Shown here: positions 53,240 to 63,177 of the stretch, one piece after another | Layout: each line of letters begins with the position of its first letter | Position numbering within the stretch: position 1 is the first letter of the stretch | DNA from: Arion vulgaris | Taxonomy: Eukaryota; Mollusca; Gastropoda; Stylommatophora; Arionidae | Direction of reading: 5' to 3' | Length of the DNA: 64,000 nucleotides | NCBI GenBank assembly: GCA_020796225.1 | Contig: CM036775.1 | Location: 6,810,893-6,874,892, forward strand | Notes under the pieces: generated by a model | Seen by the model: only the letters and a program-made list of their open reading frames with translations | Database searches by the model: none | What the model was told of the DNA's origin: nothing | Program-made: the position numbers and the translations under genes

Positions 53240-54470
53240 AGACTGATGGACCAACTTTTATCATGAATTTTACTGTGGTTTTAAGGGATTCTGTTCCTCC
53301 GTACAGCTTCTAGCGAAGCTCTGTCTTTTGAGGACATGTTTTTTTCTTATACCTGCTAACCGTTGACAGTCTTGCAGAACGTGCTCTACCGTTATGTTCG
53401 CCTTTTTGCAGGGGCACAGGCTAGTTGCTCCAAACTTAAATTCGTGAAACATGTGGGTTCGGAGCTTGTTGTGGTCGGTACGGAGGCGAAGTATGGCAAC
53501 CTGTTCACTACGAGAGAGACCATAATATCAGTAGCTGTTGGTATACTGAGGATGGTCATTTGTCCATTTGTATCTATAGTGCGAGCCGATGGTTGTTTTG
53601 GCTTCCTCATAACTGATCTCGAGATCAGTCTGAGGTAGTCGCCTGCCTTCTTTGGCTAGTTTGTCAGCTGCTTCGTTTCCCCTTACGTCACAGTGTGATG
53701 GTATCCACTGAATGACGGTGCGTTTGAGTGAGCGCGTTAGTTCATCGAGGGCCGTTTTGAGCTCATTCATCTCAGTTTTGCAAACACTTTTGAGTGCCGT
53801 GATGACCTATAGAGCATCGATGAATATCATGACCTTGTTGCGAGCGGTACCTATTCTCTCTAGGGTCATTTCGGCAGTAACATTTATTGCCTTCGCCTCT
53901 TCTCGGTAGTTATTCGAGTATTTGTCTGTGGCAATCGCTTTTGTGACCGTCACTTTCTTTGGGAGTTTAAGCACTATTCCTCCTCCGCTATCGCTGATTG
54001 CGTTATTGACCGATTCGTCAATGTATACGTGTGTTCACTTTTTTTCAGGGTACTCGGATTCTATGTACTTTTCTGTAGCCGCTTTTCTTTCGAAGTTTTG
54101 TTGCTCCCCTTTATTCAGTATGCCTGGGATTGATTCCCTTAGTTCTGGCATTCTGGTTTTCCACGGCGGACACTTGTCGGTTGCCGGGATTGGTTTGGCT
54201 TTGCATTTTGATAGGAATGGATGATCTGCGGTCAGTGCTTTGGAGATTTTTGCTAGATCTCTGTATCCTACTCCTTCCGAATTCATAAATTCTTCCGTGC
54301 ATTGGATGGGAACCGAGCCGTTTAAGTTTTTCCGCTAGTATTAATACTTTTCTGTCCCTTCGATCTGTCGTTGGTTGGATGCCGGTGATTGTTTCCATCG
54401 CCTTGATAGGCGTGGACTTCATGTCTCCAGTGATAATACGCATGGCACGGTTCTGATTATTGCTCATTTT
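53240..54470 (-). pseudogene. LINE C RNase H and cysteine knuckle
   Basis: After ILAEKLKRLGSHPMHGRIYE: the first Asp region (NESVNNAISDSGG across frames), YREEAKAINVTAEMTLERIG (Glu), VMIFIDAL (Asp), TVIQWIPSHCDVRGNEAADK then LAKEGR, and FKFGATSLCPCKKANITVEH then VLQDCQRL. Typical RNase H1 order D-E-D-(H/N)D, and a C.C..H....C knuckle. Frame breaks near 54035, 53770 and 53450. Confidence 0.88.
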
Positions 54471-54476
54471 GACAAA

Positions 54477-55839
54477 TTACTTGGATGCATTGCTCCAGGC
54501 TGTTATACCGTACTCTAGGACCGGTCGCACTCTAATAGAGTAAAGTGTTTTAAGAACTCTGGCATTTGCTCCCCATGTGGAGCCTGCGAGTTTACGCATC
54601 ATCGTGAGCCTTTGCCTCGCTTTTGCCGTAGCATTTTCAACTTGAGGGCACCAGGTCAGTTTTCGATCGAGTGTGACTCCTAGGTACGTTGGGGTCTTGC
54701 ATTCTGGAAGTTCCTGCCCATTGACATTAAGCTTAATTTTATAATCATGGTTGTTCTGGGAGAACACAGTGTAAGTGGTTTTAGACGTATTATGTTCATA
54801 TTCCACTTTTTTTACAATACTTCCAGGTTATTTAACGTAGCTTGCAGTCGATTTGTTGATATGGCATTGACTCTTTCCTCGCCCGTATTGTCAGGTCGTC
54901 GGCATACATGGCTGAGTGTACTCGCTCTGGTAGACATGTGACTATGTCATTGACAAAGATTAGAAAGAGGGTTGGTGAGAGCACTCCTCCTTGGGGGACT
55001 CCTTGCTCTAGTGTGGCCTTCATGCTTGTGTACCCCTGAACCCTTGCTGTTCTGTTCTCTAGGTATCTATCAAGTCATTTGTACATTCTTCCCTTTACAC
55101 CGAGGGTGAGGAGTTTTAGTACTAGTCCTACCTTCCAGATTGTGTCAAACGCCTTTTCCATATCTACCAAGACTGCCAGTGTCTGTTTCTTTTCTTAGAA
55201 ACCATCCTCGATTTCCTGGGCAATGTATGTTACTTGATCTTCTGTAGATCGATATCTCCGAAAGCCTCCATGTTGTGACATGAGAAGCCCTTTGCTTTCC
55301 AAGTGCCAAGATAGCCGTCTGTTCACCATAAGTTCCATGAGTTTGCCCGTGCAGCTTAGGAGGCTTATTGGTCTGTAACTCGCTGAGTCGAGTTTATTTT
55401 TGCCGGGTTTTAGGATGGGTACCATGATTGCTTCCTTCCATTCTTGTGGTACTATGCCTGTCCTCCACGACATGTTGAGAACGGACAGTAAAGCGGCCTT
55501 TGCTCTATTACCCAAGTTTTTAAGCATCTCATTGGTAATCCCATCTTTTCCGGGCGACTTTCTAAGCTTCAGCTCCCTTAATGCCTCTTCCAACTCATTA
55601 CTGGTGAATATATTCGTTAGGTGACTATCAGCTTTTCTTAGCTCGCCTTTGAGGCCCCTTGCTTTTCTCTTGGTGTCATCAACGTTTTCCTTTGCAATAC
55701 TGACTCTGCTGACTTCGGCATATTTTTGCATTAGAATGTTTGCAGCTTTTCTTCCTGAGGACATCTTCTTTTCTTGTTCGAGGACTATTGGAGGTCTGCT
55801 GGTGTTTTCATCACTCAACGCTTTTGCAAGCTTCCACAA
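54477..55839 (-). pseudogene. LINE C reverse transcriptase
   Basis: ALRELKLRKSPGKDGITNEM, VPQEWKEAIMVPILKPGKNK, SYRPISLLSCTGKLMELMVN, GGFRRYRSTEDQVTYIAQEI; after a break, motif A LVDMEKAFDT-like, LEQGVPQGGVLSPTLFLIFV (B), SAMYADDLTIRARKES (C; YADD at 54895-54906), YLGVTLDRKLTWCPQVENAT, then thumb LKTLYSIRVRPVLEYGITAW. All core motifs are visible. Frameshifts near 55195 and 54830. Confidence 0.92.
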
Positions 55840-55964
55840 TTTGTGACCGTTCCTATCAAGGTTCAGGGATTCGGTCGTTTTGACCCAACTTTGTCAACGC
55901 CTCTCGTTTTACCTTTCTTCTGTATTTAGCTGCTGCCGCCTTGTAAGCAGTATTGGTTGCCACT

Positions 55965-57133
55965 GACTGTGCCTGTTCTACCTCACTCCTTGCCATCTTA
56001 AGGTCTTTTTCATGCTTCTGAACCTCTTCTGTCCAGTATGGCTTGTAATCCTTTCGTGCGCCTCTAGGAATGGTTTCCCATACTGCTTTCAGGATTGCTT
56101 GTGAAAGTTCCTTGCCACGGATCGCATGTTTTTCTTTTCATGCATGTTGATTCGTTCAACATTGGCATCAGTCAGTGCCCTGTACTGTTTCCAATTTGCT
56201 TTCTTGTAGTTCCACCGTGGCAACCATATTTTGGGCTCGGTTACAAAATTAATTTTTACTTGCAGGTTGACAGGTCTATGGTCACTGTCTCATATCTGCT
56301 TGATCACCGTACGGACTGTTTTCGTGGACAGATCGCTTGGTGCAAAGGCCAAGTCTGGGGTACTCGTCGTATGCCACATTCTAGAGTAGAAGGTTAGCGG
56401 ATCGTCCGGGGCATTGATGAGGAACAGGTTGTTCTCTATCTCCAAGTCTTTCACTTCTACGCCTCTGATGTTTGTTTCGAGGTAGCCCCATCGTTCCGAG
56501 TGACCGTTTAAATCACCGACGACAATGCATTCTGTATCATTGATATTCATTGCATCGAGTGACAGCGAGATGTCACTTGGGCAATATAGGTTGTACAGAA
56601 GAATATGCATATCGTTACAAGTGATTAGGACGTCTACGATCTCTACTGAGCCGATCTCTTCCTGTGGTTCCTTCCGTTTGCTTCGCAGGAATTCCGTTTC
56701 GTACTAGGGTGAGGACTCCACCCTTGTGTCCATCTCTGTCTATTCTGAAGGTTTGGTAACCTCTGATCTCGAATCTATGTTGGGCATTTAGGTGTGTCTA
56801 CTGTATGCACGCAACATCAATATCGTCTTCTGCAAGTCTTATTGCGAGTGCTTGATTTTTGTGATGAATACCTTCGGCATTCCATTGGGTAATATTTAAT
56901 CGTCTCTGGCCGATACTTGGCCGTATCGGACCAGTAGCTTTTTCCCGTGGGCCTCGCTCGCTGCTTTGCTGAGTTGGAGGCCGAGGACCGGCGGTAGCAT
57001 AAAATGGGCCCCTTCGAGGCATGGGACCTGGCACTCGTCCTGCCCGGCGGGTCTTCTCAGGCGTAGCATCATATCGAGATTCAATAATAGACATAATATT
57101 CATGATAAAATTTGGTCCATGCAGCCTTAGCAT
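55965..57133 (-). pseudogene. LINE C AP-like endonuclease
   Basis: NITQWNAEGIHHKNQALAIR then LAEDDIDVACIQ; HILLYNLYCPSDISLSLDAM, CIVVGDLNGHSERWGYLETN, FYSRMWHTTSTPDLAFAPSD, LSTKTVRTVIKQI. Frame breaks at about 56798 and 56290. Same domain as 39700-40830 but a different allele of decay. Confidence 0.88.
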
Positions 57134-58020
57134 GGGTAGCTACGTTACACTTTCAGTTCCATTTTGAGCACTGGTGCTTATCTTTCGGGCGTGTATCCGA
57201 TTTCAATCAACGTTTACTGGGTTCCCGCTCCTTTAGTCTTTGACTGTCCCCAGACAATACCCACAAGGCAGTGGGTTGCCATTTTCTTTCAAGGCAGCCT
57301 TCTTAGACGACCTGCCCTCCCGGGCTTATGAGCGCCGTCTTCCCAACAAAGCAGGTCGTTTTAATGAACACCTTGGTTTGTCGCCCGTTCAGGTTTTTTT
57401 TACGATTTGCTCCTCTAGTCTTTGGTTGTTCCCAACCATGCCGCTATAAGGCAGCAGTAGTTCCCTGCGAGAAAAACAGAGTTTTGTTTCATTGGACGCT
57501 TTCGTGAATCTTTTTGAACATTGGGCATGTTTGCCGTCTTCGGCCAGGAAATGTGTGTATTGTTCAGGGATTTCCAATCTCTGCATTGCAGTGACCACTG
57601 TTTTGTTTGCGGGCGTTCGTACTCTGCTATCTCGTAGTTCTTTTTGAGTATGGGCATATATTTTGCGGGCTTCGTCCTGGAAATGTGTGCGATTGTTCAG
57701 GGATTTCCGGCCCATACGTTGTTTTTCTGAGTTCACACTGTCACCACAGATATTTTCGCGGACGCTCGCACGCTGCTGTTTCGTGCCTTTCAACTTAGGT
57801 CTATTTTAGCGGACAACGGCCAGGAGATGCGTGCTGTGTTCAGGGATTTTCGGCCCCTGGATTGCTTTTCCATGTTTGTACTTCTAGGTCTCTCCGATCC
57901 CTGCCCCTTTAGCCAGACCGGAACCTAAGTCTGTTTCCAGGGTCACCGCGTGGAGGTTGGGGCAGGGTCTTGTAGCTCGCCCTTGCTCATTTACCGCCGT
58001 GACCACGAGCGTTTGACCCC
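57134..58020 (-). promoter_or_regulatory. LINE C 5' leader (probable internal promoter region)
   Basis: From 58020 inward: GC-rich start shared with copy B and X, then three degenerate tandem units containing CCCTGAACA(A/C) and CACACATTTCC(T/A)GG, then 57140-57470, which is shared with 33789-34140 and 39310-39610. No ORF1 was recognised. Conservation of this leader in derivatives lacking all coding sequence suggests it carries the promoter; that is inference. Confidence 0.5.
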
Positions 58021-58690
58021 GCAACTGTTCTAAGACACCTCATCTGTGTCGTTATAATTTCCCACTCATTAGCTGCTGTTATTGGCCATGTTTGACGCTG
58101 GTAACATAGTGTTAGCCAGACTTATTGTCACACCTGCAGCTCTTCTAAGACACCTCATCTCTGTCGTTATAATTTCCCACTCATTAGCTACTGTTATTGG
58201 CCATGTTTGACGCTGGTAACATAGTGTTAGCCAGACTTATTGTCACACCTGCAGCTCTTCTAAGACATCTCATCTCTGTCGTTATATTTTCCACTCATTA
58301 GCTGCTGTTATTGGCCATGTTTGACGCTGGTAACATAGTGTTGACCAGACTTATTGTCACACCCGCAATTGTTCTAAGACATCTCATCTCTGTCGTTATG
58401 ATTTCCCACTCATTAGCTGCTGTTATTGGCCATGTTTGATGCTGGTAACATAGTGTTAGACAGACTTATTGTCACACCTGCAGCTCTTCTAAGACACCTC
58501 ATCTCTGTCGTTATGATTTCCCACTCATTAGCTGCTGTTATTGGCCATGTTTGACGCTGGTAACATAGTGTTAGCCAGACTTATTGTCACACCTGCAGCT
58601 CTTCTAAGACATCTCATCTCTGTCGTTATGATTTCCCACTCATTAGCTGCTGTTATTGGCCATGTTTGACGCTGGTAACATAGAGTTGAC
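58021..58690. repeat. 115-bp satellite made from LINE M coding sequence
   Basis: Six units, period 114-116 bp (CTAAGAC at 58030, 58145, 58260, 58374 and so on), containing CATCTCTGTCGTTATGATTT, CCCACTCATTAGCTGCTGTT and GGCCATGTTTGACGCTGGTA. On the minus strand one unit encodes PASNMANNSS, EWEIITTEMRCLRRAAGVT, the RTE-like post-RT block. So the array was built from part of a LINE ORF. Confidence 0.93.
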
Positions 58691-58760
58691 CAGAAAATCG
58701 TTCTTATGAGATTTTCTTTAGTTTTTAGCAGTATCTCTTTATGTGATAACAATGGTGTTA
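58600..58760 (-). mobile_element. RTE-like LINE M, part proximal to the satellite
   Basis: Minus strand: MLSHKEILLKTKENLIRTIF, then WSTLCYQRQTWPITAANEWE and IITTEMRCLRRAAGV. Same block order as LINEs F and J. It continues into the amplified units and, beyond LINE C, at 53066-53190. Confidence 0.8.
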
Positions 58761-58889
58761 ACTGTCCCAGTACTTAGTTTAACTTGTGTGCAACGATTTC
58801 TGATGTCGATATCGATACGTCCATCTGTTGCGACCTACATCAACAAGCTCGACAACAACATATTGACACCCAGAACCACAATTGAATAA

Positions 58890-59665
58890 ATTATAACATG
58901 ACAATCAATAACACGAAAACAGAAATAATGAATATGGGAAGAAAACATAATAAACTAGACATTCATGTCAATGGCACTACAATAAACACAGAAGACGGAC
59001 GACTTGATAGAGAGAATCTATAGAGTGCAAAAAAGCAAATGCTGTAAACTACCAGGTAGCCCCATTGTTAAGGCACACACAAATGTCACTGACAGCTAAG
59101 CAACAGATGATCAACAGTATTTTCATCCCTATTTTGTGCTACCAGAACCAAACATGGACAATGAGCCAAGCGCAGTCACAAAAAATAACTACATGCGAAA
59201 TGCACTGCCTGCAAAAAGTTACGAATAACACCAGAAAATACAGAGCAACCAACATCAGCATAAGAAAGAAAGTTGGCACAAGAACCTTGCTTGAATTACA
59301 TTGAGAAACAAAGAATGAATTGGTTTGGCCACTTAATTAAAATGCACCCAAACTCCATAGTATACAGAGTCGTCTACAACAGAACATCGGGAAAGAAGGC
59401 AAGAGGAAGACCACGAAAAAGATGGTAAGATGGCGTATCAGAATTCTGTCAAAGAGCAAAACTAACATCACCCAACCCACAAGAACAGTGCAAGACAAAA
59501 ACAGAAAACCGTGACATTGGGAAACAACCCGGTAGCAGTGTGACGACACTCGACAACAACCCGGTAGCGTTGTGACGACACTGGATAACAACCCGGTAGC
59601 AGTGTGACTACACTGAGCAACAACCCGGTAGCAGTGTGACGACAAAAGAAGAAGAAGAAGAAGAT
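58890..59665 (+). mobile_element. RTE-like LINE C-terminal part with repeats and (GAA)n tail
   Basis: MLRHTQMSLTAKQQMINSIF, IPILCYQNQTWTMSQAQSQK, ITTCEMHCLQKVTNNTRKYR, ISIRKKVGT, then in another frame IEKQRMNWFGHLIKM and KARGRPRKRW. The 3' part holds 29-31-bp repeats (ACAACCCGGTAGCAGTGTGA, four units, 59524-59640) and ends AAAAGAAGAAGAAGAAGAAG. It belongs with F/J/M. Confidence 0.82.
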
Positions 59666-59689
59666 ACAATCAACACCAGTGCTAGAGTA

Positions 59690-59803
59690 TACTAATAAAC
59701 AACAAACAACATGGTTGGTCAAGTTTAGTTCCCCCAATAAATGTTGAAGAATATCATACTGATGGTTCCCGTCGCTCGCTGGTTAAACATATTCCTCACT
59801 CAA
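59690..59803 (-). mobile_element. Family G LINE 3' end, part 1
   Basis: CAATAAATGTTGAAGAATAT, then GATGGTTCCCGTCGCTCGCT and GGTTAAACATATTCCTCACT, is the inverted G ending. A SINE interrupts it at 59812 and it resumes at 60062. Confidence 0.7.
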
Positions 59804-60061
59804 CCAGTTCTGTTTATTTTTAAAAGAGAGTTTGAACACTGCAGGATTGACTACACTGTACCGGGTTTTAGCCAATATGGCTCGGTCACTTTTCACAGAA
59901 ATGGTACGCCACCTGCCGAGAGTCTTGTACATAGCACGAAATCCGTAGCTCTAGCTAGTGGTCTCTGTAAACAAAATTGACAAGTGAACAGAACGACGTG
60001 GTCCGGATTCGAATCCACGACTTTAGGCGTAACCACTGAGCCACATAGACCGCCAGGTCTG
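59804..60061 (-). mobile_element. tRNA-derived SINE, family C, with TSD
   Basis: SINE 59813-60052 between CCAGTTCTG (59804-59812) and CCAGGTCTG (60053-60061). Minus strand head: GGCGGTCTATGTGGCTCAGT, GGTTACGCC; A box TGGCTCAGTGG, B box GGATTCGAATCC near perfect, then a body unrelated to SINEs A and B, ending CTCTCTTTTAAAAATAAACAG. The acceptor stem of a true tRNA does not close, so it is a SINE, not a tRNA gene. Confidence 0.85.
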
Positions 60062-60130
60062 CTTGTACAGCGTGTAATTTCAAACTTATTGAATCTACTG
60101 TATAACGTCAATATTGATTTTAGTGTCTTC
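60062..60130 (-). mobile_element. Family G LINE 3' end, part 2
   Basis: GCTTGTACAGCGTGTAATTT and CAAACTTATTGAATCTACTG continue the G sequence (compare GTATAACAGGTAACTTCAAA at 62677). Confidence 0.7.
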
Positions 60131-60181
60131 ATTCAACTCTCTTGCTCTCTATCTCTCTCTTTCTTTATCTCTCCATCGATC

Positions 60182-60457
60182 GTTCTGTTTCGGCTGTTTT
60201 GATCATTCTTAGTGTGATATATAAACAGCCTTTGCCAAGAACGGGATACTTCATATCTTCAGCGCCATTTGGAGGCAATTAAGGAGATTTGGCTGAAATC
60301 GGATGCATGTGTCCTAAACATGTAGAAATCTATGCATTTAGGTGCCTATCAAACCAATGTGCAACGTATACACGTTCCTGGCAAAGATCAAACATATCAC
60401 AAAGAGAGATTAAAATTGGTCGTAAAAAACGAACGCAAAGAAGAAGAAGAAGAAGTT
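60182..60457. mobile_element. Fold-back element of about 275 bp with (GAA)n end
   Basis: Left: TTTTGATCATTCTTAGTGTG, ATATATAAACAGCCTTTGCC, AAGAACG. The right end inverted: TTTTTACGACCAATTTTAAT, CTCTTTGTGATATGTTTGAT, CTTTGCCAGGAACG. The arms are inverted, about 60 bp, imperfect. It ends AAAGAAGAAGAAGAAGAAG. Related copies: 34460-34725 and the 3' ends of X. Confidence 0.7.
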
Positions 60458-60479
60458 GGTATAAAGAAATGAACACAGC

Positions 60480-61125
60480 GAACACATGAAATTAACTTAA
60501 TATTTTTATTTCAAGAACTTGGATTACCTAGCACTAAAAAAAAAAAAACTTGATTGCTATTCTTCAAGACAATAATTAATAAAATACTCAAAAAAATTGA
60601 TAACTAAAACGGCACTGTTGATTAACGTCATAATGCGTTGTTGAGAAAACGACGCAAATAGAGCAGACGCAAATCGAGGATACAGTATATCATCGCTATA
60701 TAAGGAAGAATACATGAAGAATTTTATTAATACTGTTTATACTTTGTATTATATTCATTATATAATGTTTTAAAAATAAAAAAAAACAGAATGGGTACCC
60801 TCTTTATAATTAAACAAATACAATATAATTTTTCGTAGCATTTTCAGAATTTCGGTTATGATTTCTCCGATCCAGCGAGCATCTGAGCTTTTGCCCTTCG
60901 ACTTGAGGCCATTGCAGTAAATTTACAGGTCTGTCTATGTTGTGGTGTGTTAACATCGAGAGTGTTTTCAAGATCTGGGTATGGGGGTAGGTAACTAATG
61001 GTGAGAAGTGTCTGTCATTAAAATTCTTTTCCCAAGTATGCTGAAGGTAGGGAGCCAATTCCTTTCCTCGCGTCTTTATAATTGTTCTTGAATTATTTAT
61101 GGAACGAGTATTAAGACTTGAGTAG
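60480..61125. other. AT-rich region with an unidentified open stretch
   Basis: The minus strand is open 61058-60810 (NDRHFSPLVTYPHTQILKTL, NIDRPVNLLQWPQVEGQKLR). It does not match a transposon domain I know and lacks clear splice sites or initiation context. It could be a host exon remnant; left undecided. Confidence 0.3.
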
Positions 61126-61129
61126 GAAA

Positions 61130-61490
61130 TCTGTCTGATGCTACAAATAAGAAAGAAAAAACTGAGATATTGTATGCATTTAAAAAGTCATGAAGGGCGG
61201 GAGAAGACCATCATGGAAGGAGGCATACTGGCAAAGAGAAGAAGAGGAAGACACAGGGGCTGGAGAAGACCATCATGGAAGGAGGCATACCGGCAAAGAG
61301 AAGAAGAGGAAGACCACGGAAAAGATGGATTCAGGATGTAACTAATGGATTGAACACGATGACTGTACATGAAGGACATCTGTCCTATGAGAGAGAGAGA
61401 AATTCCGGAAGACTGTTGGGGTGGTAAAGATCTGCTCAGGACAAGCTATTTGATGAGGATTACGACATGGCCTTAATGTTGCTATCTTGA
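61130..61490 (+). mobile_element. RTE-like LINE C-terminus with internal duplication
   Basis: RKKKLRYCMHLKSHEGREKT, IMEGGILAKRRRGRHRGW, KRRRGRPRKRWIQDVTNGLN and TMTVHEGHLSYERE across frames. The basic GRPRKRW block is RTE-like. A 62-bp segment (GAGAAGACCATCATGGAAGG onward) is present twice (61201, 61263). Confidence 0.75.
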
Positions 61491-61740
61491 TGTACACGTA
61501 TACCACCTAGCTGATGATAGATAGAGGCATCTGATATCTTGATGTACACGTATACCTAGCTGATGATAGATAGGGACATCCTTAACAGACCTGGAGACGG
61601 AGTCTTCTTGAGGAACACAATGATGCTGATGAACTATCCTGGGAAGACATGAAGAAAACTACCAGACACCTGGAAACGAGAATTACAACTGCTGATGCCC
61701 TATGCTCCACAAGGAAGGGAACCGAAGACGAAGATTATGA
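61491..61740. other. Spacer with a short direct repeat
   Basis: TATCTTGATGTACACGTATA and CCTAGCTGATGATAGATAG occur twice (61486-61528, 61536-61571). No gene recognised. Confidence 0.45.
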
Positions 61741-61898
61741 AGCTGCATATATATTTTACTGATAGAAAAATTAGTTGTTTGCTGATGTAGTTGATGGAAG
61801 ATTTAGTTGATTGTTGATGTAGTTGATGGTAGATTTAGTTGATTGCTAATGTAGTTGATGGAAGGTTTAGTTGATTTCTGATGTAGTTGATGGTAGAT
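61741..61898. repeat. Short tandem repeat (GATGTAGTTGATGGTAGATTTAGTTGAT)
   Basis: Three or four degenerate units of about 40 bp directly after the stop codon of the exon at 61899-62024 (on the minus strand this is its 3' UTR). Confidence 0.8.
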
Positions 61899-62024
61899 TT
61901 AGTTGAAGGTAGATTTGACATAGAAGTCGTTGGTCTGCGTGTTGACTCTGTCTGCATTGATGCCATAGATAAAGCCGTAAGGATAGCCTTGAGTTTTCTT
62001 GGACACTTCATCTAGCCGTTTCAT
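61899..62024 (-). CDS. Putative terminal exon of a host gene
   Basis: Minus strand: acceptor-like AATTGTATTTCAACAG, then 41 codons and a stop: MKRLDEVSKKTQGYPYGFIY, GINADRVNTQTNDFYVKSTF, N. Balanced amino-acid use, no low complexity and no likeness to transposon proteins. The AG/ATG junction suggests a phase-0 exon rather than a start. The protein is not one I can name. No upstream exon could be identified before 64000. Confidence 0.55.
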   Translation of the reverse strand: MKRLDEVSKKTQGYPYGFIYGINADRVNTQTNDFYVKSTFN

Positions 62025-62059
62025 CTGTTGAAATACAATTATGTTTATAATTAGTTGCA

Positions 62060-62195
62060 CGTAAACATGGTTTGAATTAGGTTAAATGTGCACAGACATA
62101 TGAACATGGTTTGAATTAGATTGCCTGTGCACAGACATATGAACATGGTTTGAATTAGGTTAAATATGCACAAACATATGAATGCTAAATTAAAC
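62060..62195. repeat. 44-bp tandem repeat (AACATGGTTTGAATTAGGTTAAATGTGCAC)
   Basis: Three units containing ATGGTTTGAATTAG and GCACAGACATATGA, starts about 62067, 62105 and 62143. Located in the inferred intron upstream of the exon at 61899-62024. Confidence 0.85.
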
Positions 62196-62261
62196 ACCAA
62201 AAAAATTAAATTGTTTAAATCTAAATACGTAGTCAAAGACGCATGAAGTTGTGTGTCAGGA

Positions 62262-62372
62262 TTAGTGAGCCGGCACTAATCAAGAACCTGTCTCCTACCT
62301 CCACGTGGTGACCATGGAAACAGACTTGGTTCCGGTCTAGCTTATGGGGGTTAGGGATTAGGGAGAACTACT
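62262..62372 (+). mobile_element. LINE C / X 5'-end fragment
   Basis: ACCTCCACGTGGTGACCATG, GAAACAGACTTGGTTCCGGT and AGGGAGAACTACTGG match the first 150 bp of X and LINE C. Isolated fragment. Confidence 0.7.
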
Positions 62373-62374
62373 GG

Positions 62375-62525
62375 AAACCTCTATAGACGACATCCATTCA
62401 TACAGCAACCTGCCATTCTGGATCTTCTGAAGCATCAACTGAGAGTCAGATACACCAACGTCTCCAGTAAACCAAGTTTCAGAGTTCTAATAGAGGGCAG
62501 CAGTAACGGCCTCAACCTCCATCCT
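62375..62525 (-). mobile_element. Family G LINE RNase H fragment
   Basis: The minus strand parallels 12095-12240: EVEAVTAAL-like from GAGGTTGAGGCCGTTACTGC, GTATCTGACTCTCAGTTGAT (SDSQ..), CAGAAGATCCAGAATGGCAG. It is out of order with the next entry, which is from further downstream in the LINE. Confidence 0.7.
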
Positions 62526-62880
62526 CATACTGGAAGTAGTTATTACACTCAGGGCAGATCCATATGTACTCAGTCTTCAACCAAAGATGTCGAAGAGTAG
62601 TAATACTGATGATTCCCATGACTCGCTGATTAAACACACACCTCACTCTGCCCATCGGGCATCCAGTTCGACTCGTATAACAGGTAACTTCAAACTGCTT
62701 CACTCGCTGGATCGAATCAACATCTATTTTAGTATCTTCATCTAACAAGCTGTAGTAAAGTTACCAAAGAACATCCTCCTTGTCCATCTTCAACTTCCCA
62801 ACAATCTTTGATGCTTGTTGATGCAAGTCTGTCCACTCTTTTATCACAATAAACACTCAACACAATTCTGCATCTCTTAG
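62526..62880 (-). mobile_element. Family G LINE 3' region
   Basis: LDEDTKIDVDSIQRVKQFEV, GRVRCVFNQRVMGIISITTL, RHLWLKTEYIWICPECNNYF (zinc knuckle), and upstream VYCDKRVDRLASTSIKDC (RNase H end). The knuckle cysteines and aromatic residues are intact. Confidence 0.82.
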
Positions 62881-63175
62881 CATGCAGGTGTAAGAGGAAA
62901 TGAAAGCGCCGATGGGCTTGCATGTATGAATGTCGTAAAAAGCGGACAAGCAATGAACCAAGCTGAATATTATAAATTCCTTAAGGGAGAGAGAACGTGT
63001 ACACGATTCAGGTAGTGTTGGTGAATCTACAACACTAGCCAGACTGCAAGAATTTCAAATCAAATGTGGTGTAACTAGACAAGAACATTATTCTGGTACC
63101 CAAAGAAGAATAGTAAACCAACAGTGAACCGGTGTCGTTAGTCTCCACACACTGAGACACGGAGTTAACTTATGA
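62881..63175 (+). mobile_element. Family G-like LINE, RNase H end and C-terminus
   Basis: Plus strand, frameshifted: AGVRGNESADGLACMNVVKS (GN..AD motif), QAMNQAEYYKFLKGER, LARLQEFQIKCGVTRQEHYS, RIVNQQ and GVVSLHTLRHG. Same order as LRELGLKIGVARKEQYNRYT...TVSRWTLLEI in the G copy at 51706-53065. Tail-to-tail with the previous entry. Confidence 0.75.
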
Positions 63176-63177
63176 GC

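Larger units (their letters stand above)
53191..58031 (-). mobile_element. Near full-length I-like LINE C with 11-bp TSD
   Basis: Element 53202-58020. GCAACTCTTCT (53191-53201) and GCAACTGTTCT (58021-58031) are the TSD. On the minus strand: start GGGGTCAAACGCTCGTGGTC, GTTCCGGTCTGGCTAAAGGG, leader with about 110-120-bp repeats, endonuclease, RT, RNase H, cysteine knuckle and a (GA)n 3' tail after GGAACGCAAGAGAGAG. Domain order and RNase H place it in the I superfamily. Stops and frameshifts throughout. It landed in a satellite made of LINE M. Confidence 0.93.

Noticed and set aside
58021..58690. CRISPR-like or regulatory repeat
   Set aside because: No spacers; units are LINE coding sequence repeated head to tail.
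59985..60060. Possible tRNA gene on the minus strand
   Set aside because: A and B boxes are good, but the acceptor arms do not pair and the head continues into a SINE body bounded by TSDs.
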